DNA from: CAYVKY01 sp964452115
GTDB lineage: Bacteria; Bacteroidota; Ignavibacteria; Tepidaquicellales; Tepidaquicellaceae
Direction: 5' to 3'
DNA length: 28,713 nucleotides
Assembly: GCA_964452115.1 (NCBI GenBank)
Contig: CAYVKY010000012.1
Coordinates: forward strand, 1-28,713
Shown here: in pieces, positions 18,140-24,855 of the stretch
Numbering within the stretch: position 1 is the stretch's first letter
How the letters are laid out: the number at the start of each line of letters is the position of its first letter
The notes under the pieces: model-generated
Database searches by the model: none
Told to the model about the DNA's origin: nothing
What the model saw: only the letters and a program-made list of their open reading frames with translations
Position numbers and translations under genes: made by a program

Positions 18140-19438
18140 TTATCTCTTGCCTAATGTGCAGGTAACTGTCACCTGCTGCCCGTCCCGCATTACAACTATA
18201 TCAACTGTCTCACCCGGTTTATATTTCTTAAGTGCATCCGTGTAATCATAAATATTTTTCACAGTAACATCGCCGAATTTAATCATCAGGTCTCCCTGTT
18301 TGAGTCCCGCCTTATCTCCGGGGCTGCCGCTTTTTACTCCGGCAATTTTAAATCCTTCGTCTGTTGATGTAAAATCCGGAACCGTACCCACATAAGAACT
18401 GAAACTTTCATTTTTTGTCGACTCTTTATTAACAATTGCCGATTCGGAAAATTCCGGCTTTGAATCCAAATTTGCAATTTTTTCCGTGAGGTCATAAGCA
18501 TAGTTCAGCACTTTTGCTTCGCCTTCCGTATTAATTTTCCAGAAGTCGTCTGTCGGCTGGTGATAGTCTTCGTGAAGTCCTGTAAAGAAAAACAGAATCG
18601 GCACTCTTTTCAAAGTAAATGATGTCTGGTCTGAACCTCCCATACCGTCGGGATTTTTCGTGATTGTGAAGTTGTAATTTGCATTTGCTTCATCAACCAG
18701 ATTATTCCAAACGGGGGATGTACCCGTGCCGTTTATAATAAGTGTGTTTTTCGAAAGCCTGCCAATCATATCAAAGTTAATCATCGCTACAATATTGTAC
18801 TTTTTGAAGAGTTCGGACTTTGTAAAAAATGCAGAGCCGATGAGCCCTTCTTCTTCGCCGCTGAAACACATAAACAGAAAACTTCTTTTAAATTTATCTT
18901 TGTTTGCCGCAATCTTTTCTGCAATTTCCATCACGCCGGTTGTGCCTGAACCGTTATCGTCTGCTCCGTTGTGTATTTCCTGCGGTGAATCCTGCATCTT
19001 GTAGTTTGAAGTAATTCCAAGATGGTCAAAGTGCGCACCGATTACGATTACTTCATTTTTTAATACCGGGTCGGAGCCTTCGAGAAATCCGATAACGTTT
19101 TCCGTGCGAAGCGACGGACCCCGCTTTGTAGCTGCGGGAACCAAATCTTCTCTAATAGTAAAGAATTGATAGTATCCGCTGTCACCTGCGGGCGTAAGCC
19201 CCATTTCGGAAAATTCATCCGCGATATGCTGACGCGCAAGCAGGTCGCCTTCGGTACCCGGAAATCTGCCTTCGAGTTTGTCCGATGCAAGATATTCAAG
19301 ATGCAGAAATATCTCAATCGGAGTTATATCTGCAGAGCGAAGCATCTTCAGCGAATCAATCGGATCCGCAGATGCAGTGCCGGCTGTGATAACTCTAAAA
19401 GCCAGCACAATTATTGTAATAATTGTAAGTTTTTTCAT
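18140..19438 (-). CDS. M28-family zinc peptidase with C-terminal PDZ domain
   Basis: This 432-residue exported metallopeptidase has a signal peptide (MKKLTIITIIVLAFRVITAG, cleaved near TASA). The M28 di-zinc site is complete: His136 (GAHFDHLG), bridging Asp160 (GADDNGSGTTG), catalytic and ligand Glu195-Glu196 (FSGEEEG), Asp223 (NFDMIG) and His293 (HQPTDD). A PDZ domain (about 345-430; FKIAGVKSGSPGDKAGLKQG, then DLMIKFGD) should bind substrates or partners. It is inferred to be an aminopeptidase-type enzyme in the periplasm or outer compartment. It lies 28 bp downstream of the membrane-protein gene on the same strand. Confidence 0.93.
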   Translation of the reverse strand: MKKLTIITIIVLAFRVITAGTASADPIDSLKMLRSADITPIEIFLHLEYLASDKLEGRFPGTEGDLLARQHIADEFSEMGLTPAGDSGYYQFFTIREDLVPAATKRGPSLRTENVIGFLEGSDPVLKNEVIVIGAHFDHLGITSNYKMQDSPQEIHNGADDNGSGTTGVMEIAEKIAANKDKFKRSFLFMCFSGEEEGLIGSAFFTKSELFKKYNIVAMINFDMIGRLSKNTLIINGTGTSPVWNNLVDEANANYNFTITKNPDGMGGSDQTSFTLKRVPILFFFTGLHEDYHQPTDDFWKINTEGEAKVLNYAYDLTEKIANLDSKPEFSESAIVNKESTKNESFSSYVGTVPDFTSTDEGFKIAGVKSGSPGDKAGLKQGDLMIKFGDVTVKNIYDYTDALKKYKPGETVDIVVMRDGQQVTVTCTLGKR

Positions 19439-19466
19439 CTGAAAAAATATTTTTAAATTTTAAACT

Positions 19467-20285
19467 CTATGAACCGAGCACACTGTGCGGTATCAAAAAT
19501 ACTGCAAGCATCAGCACGGCTGCGCCAATCACCCACCAAACGTGTTTCTTCGATTTATAAACGGCAATCAGAGCGGCAAGCCATCCGATAAATGAAATCA
19601 AAGTTTTATTATCCGTAAGGTCAAAGCCGAAAGGCACTCCCGTCCAGTAATCGCCGAAGGCATACTTCTGAACAAGCATTCCGAGCGGAAAGCCGCCGAT
19701 GAATAAAAGTCCGATTGTCCAGTAAACGAATTTTTTTATGTTAGGCGGTTTGTTTAAATATTCAAGCGCCGTACGTACAGCAAGAAGCATTGCAGCGAAC
19801 ATAAAAATTATATGAAGGATTAAAATCAAGGCAGGAACCTCGCCTTTGAATCTCACTACAGGTCTGTCTTTTTCCGGAATTGCTTTTTCGTAATTGTCTT
19901 TCATTACGCGGACGTAATACTGAAGTTTTCCCGTTGGCGGCTGTGCCGGAAGTTCGCCGTAAGCAAAATATCCCTGCTGCAATTTATCGGATATCTCTTT
20001 AGTAACTACAGTATCTTTGTAAATCTTCATTTCGATTCTGTTCACATCGCTTTTTGTAAGGTCATTAAAAACGAGTGTTGCTTTCATTGTTGAATCAGGC
20101 AGCGGAAGGATTACGGGGCAGGCGCCCTCTGTCGAGTGGCTTCTGTCAAACTTGTAAAATAATTCCTTACCCTGAAAAACTTCCGAACCGCTGAGCGGGT
20201 ATGTAGGACCCGTAATTTTCTGGTAATAAGCTGATAAAATCGAAACAATAAATGCGATAATCCAAAATATTATAGTTCTCTTCAT
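19467..20285 (-). CDS. Membrane protein of unknown function (one helix, periplasmic domain, four helices)
   Basis: This 272-residue protein matches no family I recognise. The sequence shows an N-terminal helix (about 4-21), a soluble region of about 120 residues with beta-type character (22-147), then four helices (about 149-175, 186-206, 227-244, 248-268). The soluble part contains GKELFYKFDRSHSTEG and a Pro-rich AYGELPAQPPTGKLQYY stretch and is probably periplasmic. The segment HIIFMFAAMLLAVRTALEYL suggests a conserved buried His/Arg/Glu set. It is upstream of, and probably co-transcribed with, the M28 peptidase gene (28 bp). It diverges from the RmlD-like gene across 55 bp that contain the palindrome ATTACGTAAT (20300-20309). 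Confidence 0.8.
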   Translation of the reverse strand: MKRTIIFWIIAFIVSILSAYYQKITGPTYPLSGSEVFQGKELFYKFDRSHSTEGACPVILPLPDSTMKATLVFNDLTKSDVNRIEMKIYKDTVVTKEISDKLQQGYFAYGELPAQPPTGKLQYYVRVMKDNYEKAIPEKDRPVVRFKGEVPALILILHIIFMFAAMLLAVRTALEYLNKPPNIKKFVYWTIGLLFIGGFPLGMLVQKYAFGDYWTGVPFGFDLTDNKTLISFIGWLAALIAVYKSKKHVWWVIGAAVLMLAVFLIPHSVLGS

Positions 20286-20340
20286 GTATTTTGATTTTTA
20301 TTACGTAATTTAATAAATTAATATAAAACATAACATATAA

Positions 20341-21237
20341 TTGAAAATATTAATTACAGGCGGCAGCGGACTTCTCGGAACGGTGCTTAATTTGAAATTA
20401 TCGGAAGATAATGAAATACTTACGCAGTATAATTGCAACACAGGCAATTGCAAAAATTTCAACAGCGCAAAAGGTGATATGTGCGATTTTAAATTTATAG
20501 ATTCATTGTTTGATAGATTCAAACCCGATGCGGTTGTGCATACAGCGGGGATTACGAGACCTGAAGTATCGGATGAAATGCCGTATAATGAAGTTTATAA
20601 AATTAATGCAGGGGTAACGAAATATATTGCACAGCATTGCGAGCGGATTAATGCGCGGATGATATTCATATCAACGGATTTGGTTTATGACGGAAGCGGC
20701 AGCGAAATGATAAATGAAGACGGCGAAATAAATCCGCTTTCAAATTATGCGTTATCAAAATATGACGCAGAAAATGAAATCAGAAATGTATTTGGTAATT
20801 ACATTGTGCTGCGGCTCAGTCTGTTTTTCGGATTCGGATATCCATATACAAAGTGCAACTTTCAGATGATGTATAATAAGTTTTTGAAAAGTGAAAAGGT
20901 GAATTTGTTTTACGACCAGTACCGCACGCCGCTATCGCTTCTTAATGCAGCGGAGATTATTTTGCTTTTATGCAAAAGCGATATCAAAAGTGTTACGATG
21001 AATTGCGGAGGACTTGAGCGAGTTTCAAGAGTTGAACTTGGAGAAAGACTCTGTGACATTGCCGGCTTCGACAGGGAATTGATAAACCGTATTTCGCTTT
21101 TCGAATTGGAAAATATAAAACCCGTGAAGGATGTGTCATTGGCAACGGATTTTATCCGTTCGGCGGGTGCAAAAATTTATACTTTGGACGAATCAATCAA
21201 AAGGGAATTGGAATTCAATAAAAATAATACTTTTTAA
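20341..21237 (+). CDS. RmlD-like NAD(P)-dependent sugar-nucleotide reductase (extended SDR)
   Basis: This 298-residue Rossmann-fold protein begins with the nucleotide-binding MKILITGGSGLLG (Gly7, Gly10, Gly13). It uses a TTG start, which places the Gly motif at its normal distance from the N-terminus. The catalytic set is Ser111/Thr112 (FISTDLVYDG), Tyr136 and Lys140 (NYALSK). This pattern fits dTDP-4-dehydrorhamnose reductase (RmlD/RfbD) or a close relative, but no rmlA, rmlB or rmlC lies nearby. The precise substrate is therefore not assigned. No Shine-Dalgarno motif. The PEBP lipoprotein gene follows after 38 bp. Confidence 0.85.
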   Translation: MKILITGGSGLLGTVLNLKLSEDNEILTQYNCNTGNCKNFNSAKGDMCDFKFIDSLFDRFKPDAVVHTAGITRPEVSDEMPYNEVYKINAGVTKYIAQHCERINARMIFISTDLVYDGSGSEMINEDGEINPLSNYALSKYDAENEIRNVFGNYIVLRLSLFFGFGYPYTKCNFQMMYNKFLKSEKVNLFYDQYRTPLSLLNAAEIILLLCKSDIKSVTMNCGGLERVSRVELGERLCDIAGFDRELINRISLFELENIKPVKDVSLATDFIRSAGAKIYTLDESIKRELEFNKNNTF

Positions 21238-21275
21238 AAATATTTTTTGTTATGATAATATCAAAAAGAAAAATT

Positions 21276-21848
21276 ATGAAACAGATAATTCCTGTAATTC
21301 TGGCAAGTTTATTTCTTTTTTACTCCTGTTCAAAAAATCAGTCTGATACAACAAATAAACCGCAGCCTGTAAATAATCAAACGAAAAATACCGAAATGAA
21401 AATTACAAGTTCTTCATTCAAAGAAGGGGATTTGATTCCTTCGAAATTCACCTGCGACGGTGAAAATATTTCACCGCAGATGGCTTGGATGGATGCGCCG
21501 CAGGAGACAAAAAGTTTTGCACTTATTGCAGACGACCCTGATGCTCCCGCCGGCGTGTGGGTGCATTGGGTGATATACAACATTCCGCCCGACACGAAGG
21601 AACTTCTGGAACACACGCCAAAACAAAAGTCTATTGACAATGGTGCATTGCAGGGTGTTAACGATTTCCGCAAAACGGGATATGACGGTCCGTGCCCTCC
21701 GGGCGGCACACACCGTTATTATTTCAAATTGTACGCATTGGATATATCACTGGATAAACCCGCAGGTCTTTCCAAACAAGAATTGTTGGACGCAATGGAA
21801 GGACACATATTATCCCAATCCCAGCTTATGGGAAAATACAAAAGGTGA
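21276..21848 (+). CDS. YbhB/YbcL-family (PEBP, Raf-kinase-inhibitor-like) lipoprotein
   Basis: This gives 190 residues from the ATG at 21276. The ATG at 21252 is also in frame, but the later start gives a regular lipoprotein signal (MKQIIPVILASLFLFYSCSK, Cys18). The mature part is a complete PEBP domain: FKEGDLIPSKFTCDGENISP, the binding-site motif DDPDAPAGVWVHWVIYNIP, and GPCPPGGTHRYYFKLYALD. The bacterial family has no settled function; it binds small ligands in its anion pocket. It is inferred to be anchored in the envelope. The first hairpin repeat copy begins about 10 bp after its stop codon. Confidence 0.92.
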   Translation: MKQIIPVILASLFLFYSCSKNQSDTTNKPQPVNNQTKNTEMKITSSSFKEGDLIPSKFTCDGENISPQMAWMDAPQETKSFALIADDPDAPAGVWVHWVIYNIPPDTKELLEHTPKQKSIDNGALQGVNDFRKTGYDGPCPPGGTHRYYFKLYALDISLDKPAGLSKQELLDAMEGHILSQSQLMGKYKR

Positions 21849-21857
21849 TGATGCGAT

Positions 21858-21884
21858 ATTATCCCGTAGGGATAAAACGTTTGT
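21858..21884 (-). repeat. Hairpin repeat, left copy A
   Basis: The core TTATCCC-GTA-GGGATAA is a 7-bp hairpin, followed by AACGTTTGT. It is the reverse complement of the right-hand array unit. The following bases (AATGTAATG) also occur after copy B. Confidence 0.8.
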
Positions 21885-21911
21885 TGCAATGTAATGTCTT
21901 CCGGACCCCCT

Positions 21912-21937
21912 CGTGCCGCTGCTCCAGCGGCGGCACG
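21912..21937. repeat. GC-rich hairpin between repeat copies
   Basis: CGTGCCG (21912-21918) pairs with CGGCACG (21931-21937). An inner CTG-CTC-CAG extends the stem, with a bulged CGG. It stands out by its GC content in an AT-rich spacer and is unrelated in sequence to copies A and B around it. Confidence 0.65.
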
Positions 21938-21997
21938 CAAAACATACTCACAAAATATACACCTGTTAAATAATACAAAAGATGATGTTTGTTGACA

Positions 21998-22024
21998 TTA
22001 TCCCGTTAGGGATAAAACGTTTGT
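21998..22024 (-). repeat. Hairpin repeat, left copy B
   Basis: TTATCCC-GTTA-GGGATAA, then AACGTTTGTAGT and AATGTAATGCC. The loop has one extra base. Similarity to the reverse complement of the 49-bp unit extends past the core to TGCC. Confidence 0.8.
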
Positions 22025-22049
22025 AGTAATGTAATGCCTTTATTCTTAT

Positions 22050-22070
22050 ATCCCGTAGGGATAAAACGTT
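22050..22070 (-). repeat. Hairpin repeat, left copy C abutting the transposase stop
   Basis: ATCCC-GTA-GGGAT then AAAACGTT, ending at the base before the transposase stop codon (22071). It matches the reverse complement of copy D (22574-22594) at 20 of 21 bases, so the gene is bracketed by a near-perfect inverted pair. Confidence 0.85.
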
Positions 22071-22535
22071 CTATTCATCATAGTCTTGCAGAATATATCG
22101 TTCGTCATAATTAATGTTGAATCGTTTTAATAATGCAATATATTCTTCCCTGAATGTTGTTTTCTTGTGATGTATTTCCTGATTCATTATGTATTTTATA
22201 ACATCATCAATTTGCGATTGTGAATATGAAAATGCACCATACCCTGACTGCCAGTTAAACGGTAATTTTGAAAATTTATTTTCATTAATCCATTTACATG
22301 AATCACGTTTTAAATTTTGTAATAAATCCGGAATTAATTGGTTCGGATTATAACCAATAAATACGTGAATATGATTCGGCATTCCGTTAATTGCAATTAA
22401 TTTATGATTATTCATTTGAACAATGCCTGTCATATAGCGATATAAATCGTGCTTCCATTCATTTCGAATTAATGATCTTCGTTCTAGCACTGCAAACACG
22501 AAATGAATATATAATTGTGTATATGTATTTGGCAT
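22071..22535 (-). CDS. tnpA: IS200/RAYT-type Y1 single-strand transposase
   Basis: This 154-residue protein is a complete Y1 (HUH) transposase domain. The metal-binding HUH pair is His55 and His57 (GMPNHIHVFIGY). The catalytic nucleophile is Tyr115 in KYIMNQ, with Gln119 and HHKK after it. Length and conserved blocks (INENKF, SGYGAFSYS, TFREEY) match the Bacteroidetes IS200-like TnpA group. No tnpB accompanies it. Instead of IS200 ends it sits between inverted copies of a short hairpin repeat that also occurs as an adjacent array, the arrangement known for REP-associated transposases (RAYTs). Catalytic residues look intact, so it may be active. I cannot tell a mobile IS from a domesticated RAYT by sequence alone. 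Confidence 0.9.
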   Translation of the reverse strand: MPNTYTQLYIHFVFAVLERRSLIRNEWKHDLYRYMTGIVQMNNHKLIAINGMPNHIHVFIGYNPNQLIPDLLQNLKRDSCKWINENKFSKLPFNWQSGYGAFSYSQSQIDDVIKYIMNQEIHHKKTTFREEYIALLKRFNINYDERYILQDYDE

Positions 22536-22573
22536 GATTTTAATATGTTTAATAATGTTCTAAAAATAAAAAT

Positions 22574-22599
22574 AACGTTTAATCCCTACGGGATAAACG
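22574..22599 (+). repeat. Hairpin repeat, right copy D upstream of the transposase
   Basis: CGTTTAATCCC-TAC-GGGATAAACG forms a 10-bp stem with one bulged A. It lies 38 bp upstream of the transposase ATG and in the opposite orientation to copies A-C. Confidence 0.85.
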
Positions 22600-22618
22600 G
22601 AATAAACTATCATAAATC

Positions 22619-23102
22619 TACAAACGTTAAATCCCTACGGGATTATTTTGTTACGGCAACATATAACTACAAACGTTAAATCCCTACGGGATTATTTTGT
22701 TACGGCAACGTATAACTACAAACGTTAAATCCCTACGGGATAATTTTGTTACGGCAACGTATAACTACAAACGTTAAATCCCTACGGGATTATTTTGTTA
22801 CAGCAACGTATAACTACAAACGTTAAATCCCTACGGGATTATTTTGTCACGGCAACGTATAACTACAAACGTTAAATCCCTACGGGATTATTTTGTCACG
22901 GCAACGNNNNNNNNNNNNNNNNNNNNNNNNNNNNNNNNNNNNNNNNNNNNNNNNNNNNNNNNNNNNNNNNNNNNNNNNNNNNNNNNNNNNNNNNNNNNNN
23001 NNNNNNTTTTGTCACGGCAACGTATAACTACAAACGTTAAATCCCTACGGGATTATTTTGTTACAGCAACGTATAACTACAAACGTTAAATCCCTACGGG
23101 AT
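22619..23102 (+). repeat. 49-bp tandem repeat array
   Basis: Unit starts (CAAACGTT) fall at 22621, 22670, 22719, 22768, 22817 and 22866, all exactly 49 bp apart. After the N gap they fall at 23031 and 23080, the last one truncated. Each unit holds the hairpin AATCCC-TAC-GGGATT. The whole 49 bp is conserved. The few variants are A for G before TATAAC in the first unit, TAATTTT in the third, GTTACAG in the 22768 and 23031 units, and GTCACGG in the 22817 and 22866 units and the tail at 23007. It lies between the transposase and the 3' end of the YCF48-like gene. Confidence 0.95.
22907..23006. other. Assembly gap (100 N) inside the tandem array
   Basis: Exactly 100 N. Unit starts on either side (22866 and 23031) are 165 bp apart, which is not a multiple of 49. 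The placeholder length is therefore probably wrong and the true copy number is unknown. Confidence 0.97.
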
Positions 23103-23107
23103 ATTTC

Positions 23108-24361
23108 CTATTTCACCAAAATCATTTTTCGGGAATCGGAAAAATTTGGCGTGATGATACGATAAAAATACACGCCGCTTGAATATTTTGATGCATCCCA
23201 TACTGCCTGATATGTTCCCGCTTGAAGGTGTTCGTTGACGATTGTTTCAATTTCTTTGCCGGATAAATTATACACAATGATTTTTACATCGGATGAATTC
23301 GGAATTTCAAATTTAATATTGGTTGACGGATTGAACGGGTTTGGATAATTTTGCGATAATGAATATGCCGCCGGCACCTGCGTTGAAATATTGCCGACAA
23401 ATACCGAGCCGCCGTTTGTGGTTTTAAAAATTAATCCATCATTACCGCCTGCATAACCTGTGTGCGAATTTAAAAAATGAACATAATTAATTGACACATT
23501 TGAGCCAAAAGCTTGCTTTGTCCAGTTATATCCGCCGTTTGTAGTTCTGAATATATAGTATCTACCTCTTCCGCATACATAACCCGTGTTTTCATTTACG
23601 AACGTCATATTGTGTTGTAAATAAACCGAATCAATCGTAGAAATTTGTGTCCAGTTATTTCCGGCATTCGTAGACTTGAATATTTTCCCTTCGTAAGTAC
23701 CGATAAAACCCAGCGTACTGTTTACGAAACACATTTCATAAACACCCGAACCAAACACCGGATAGCTTGTCACACTCCAGTTTGTTCCGCCGTTTGTAGT
23801 TTTATTTAAATTAGTACCTCCATCTGCAACTATCCATGTGTTCGCATCCAGGCAGCATAAAGCAGCCGGTTCCATCCAGAGCACTCCGGTTTGTGTTACC
23901 CAAGTGTTGCCGCCGTCTGTTGTTTTACGAACTACATTGTATTTAGAAACAACAAACCCGGTATTATAATCATAAAACTTTATCTTAAATCCTGACATAT
24001 TAATACTGTCCTTTGTGAACCAGTCGATACCGGCATTTGTAGTTTTAAGTACTTTAGTTGTTCCAGGCTTCCAGCAAATCATATAACCGGTGTTGTCATC
24101 TAAGAACGATATATCATCCGCACTGTAATCAGGATATAATACTGCCTGCCAGTTCAAACCGGCGTTTGTTGTTCTGAGAAATGCTCCGGGCCAGGTTGTG
24201 TTTCTTGAACAAGATGCGTAACCCGTATTCGCTGAAGTAAATTGTATGGACATAACCGTCATACCCGGTATCGAATCCGAAACTCTGTACCACGACGTTT
24301 GTGAAAATAAATTAGAACTTATAAATAAAACTGCTGCTATAATGAACCCCGATTTTATCAT
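23108..24361 (-). CDS. YCF48-like beta-propeller protein with T9SS sorting domain
   Basis: This 417-residue exported protein has a signal peptide (MIKSGFIIAAVLFISSNLFS). Seven short repeats of the YCF48/BNR-like type follow, each with an Asx-Gly-x-x-Trp core: TTNAGLNW, TTNAGIDW, TTDGGNTW, TTNGGTNW, STNAGNNW, TTNGGYNW, and a degenerate TTNGGSVF. They are spaced about 40 residues apart with alternating TGYA/TGYV strands, as in a beta-propeller. A T9SS type A sorting domain ends it (about 335-417; LSQNYPNPFNPSTNIKFEIP, SGVYFYRI, RKMILVK). It is inferred to be delivered to the cell surface or outside by T9SS; its role is unknown. Its stop codon is 5 bp from the end of the tandem array, which may therefore form its 3' untranslated region. 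Confidence 0.9.
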   Translation of the reverse strand: MIKSGFIIAAVLFISSNLFSQTSWYRVSDSIPGMTVMSIQFTSANTGYASCSRNTTWPGAFLRTTNAGLNWQAVLYPDYSADDISFLDDNTGYMICWKPGTTKVLKTTNAGIDWFTKDSINMSGFKIKFYDYNTGFVVSKYNVVRKTTDGGNTWVTQTGVLWMEPAALCCLDANTWIVADGGTNLNKTTNGGTNWSVTSYPVFGSGVYEMCFVNSTLGFIGTYEGKIFKSTNAGNNWTQISTIDSVYLQHNMTFVNENTGYVCGRGRYYIFRTTNGGYNWTKQAFGSNVSINYVHFLNSHTGYAGGNDGLIFKTTNGGSVFVGNISTQVPAAYSLSQNYPNPFNPSTNIKFEIPNSSDVKIIVYNLSGKEIETIVNEHLQAGTYQAVWDASKYSSGVYFYRIITPNFSDSRKMILVK

Positions 24362-24493
24362 AATCTTATTATTTAATATTTAATTAATATTACGACAATA
24401 CGAATATAATAAATAATATTTGCAAATTAAACAAACTATCTAATATTACTCCTGCCACATCTGTCCAAAATAAAGTACTAATCGTTACATTTT

Positions 24494-24566
24494 TAGTAGG
24501 GGCAGCGCTTGCCGCTGCCCTGCGCGTAAGCGCAATTGCGGGCGGGGGCGAGCCCCGCCCCTACTA
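24494..24566. repeat. GC-rich REP-like composite hairpin element
   Basis: This 73-bp element is bounded by perfect inverted ends TAGTAGGGGC and GCCCCTACTA. Inside are three hairpins: GGGCAGCG/CGCTGCCC (8 bp), TGCGC/GCGCA (5 bp) and GGGCGGGG/CCCCGCCC (8 bp). It differs sharply in GC from its AT-rich surroundings, as REP or BIME-type elements do. Confidence 0.75.
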
Positions 24567-24610
24567 TGTTTACAGAAAATGTGAAGCAGAATAAATAATA
24601 ATTATTTGTA

Positions 24611-24632
24611 GAGACAAGGCATGCCTTGTCTC
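24611..24632. repeat. Perfect 22-bp palindrome
   Basis: GAGACAAGGCA joined directly to TGCCTTGTCTC, two perfect 11-bp arms with no spacer. It is preceded by TTTGTA. It resembles dispersed REP-type palindromes in this and other phyla. A regulator operator is less likely because it is about 220 bp from any start codon. Confidence 0.75.
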
Positions 24633-24799
24633 AAAGTTAAATGTAATCATTTCATTATTTGATGATAATTTAAATAAATTTAAAAAAACAATGGAAGGGG
24701 TTTAACTCCGTTTTTTTAAATTTTCAAAAAAAACCTCAAAATCAAACTCTATTTACGGTTTTATTAAATTTCCCGATTTTTTTAATATCCGCATAAAAA

Positions 24800-24833
24800 A
24801 AATCACGAAACCGGATTAACGGTTTCGTGATTT
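24800..24833 (-). terminator. Rho-independent terminator of the DUF2723 gene
   Basis: On the minus strand a perfect 14-bp stem (AAATCACGAAACCG and its complement, loop of 6) is followed by a run of eight or more T (plus-strand A at 24794-24802). It starts 23 bp after the stop codon of the 925-residue protein. Confidence 0.9.
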
Positions 24834-24855
24834 GAATGTAGAATAAAATTTATTC

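Larger units (their letters stand above)
24362..24855. other. 494-bp intergenic region with palindromic elements
   Basis: There is no plausible gene here. Going up in coordinate it holds an AT-rich leader for the YCF48-like gene, a GC-rich composite hairpin element (24494-24566), a perfect palindrome (24611-24632), and an A-tract/T-tract symmetric segment (24682-24717). The last is AAAAAAAC, a GGA/TCC inner stem, then GTTTTTTT, possibly a weak bidirectional terminator. The DUF2723 gene terminator is at 24800-24833. No clear promoter was found for the YCF48-like gene. Confidence 0.7.

Noticed and set aside
20300..20309. ATTACGTAAT palindrome as an operator between the divergent genes
   Set aside because: Ten bases of palindrome in AT-rich DNA are not enough to claim an operator, and no regulator gene is adjacent.
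22071..22535. A complete IS200/IS605 element with tnpB and standard subterminal ends
   Set aside because: There is no tnpB, omega RNA-like region or clear TnpA cleavage-site pair. Only the transposase and the hairpin repeats are supported.
22844..23089. Small reading frame across the 49-bp repeats and the N gap
   Set aside because: It is made of repeat sequence read in one frame and interrupted by N. The 49-bp period is not a multiple of three, so no stable repeat protein is encoded.
22619..23102. Regular repeats resembling a CRISPR array
   Set aside because: The entire 49-bp period is conserved with only a few point variants. There are no unique spacers and no cas genes nearby. It is a tandem repeat.
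24682..24717. Bidirectional terminator with A-tract and T-tract
   Set aside because: The inner GC stem is only three pairs with a long loop, and the strong terminator of the DUF2723 gene already lies upstream at 24800-24833. It is mentioned only as a possibility.
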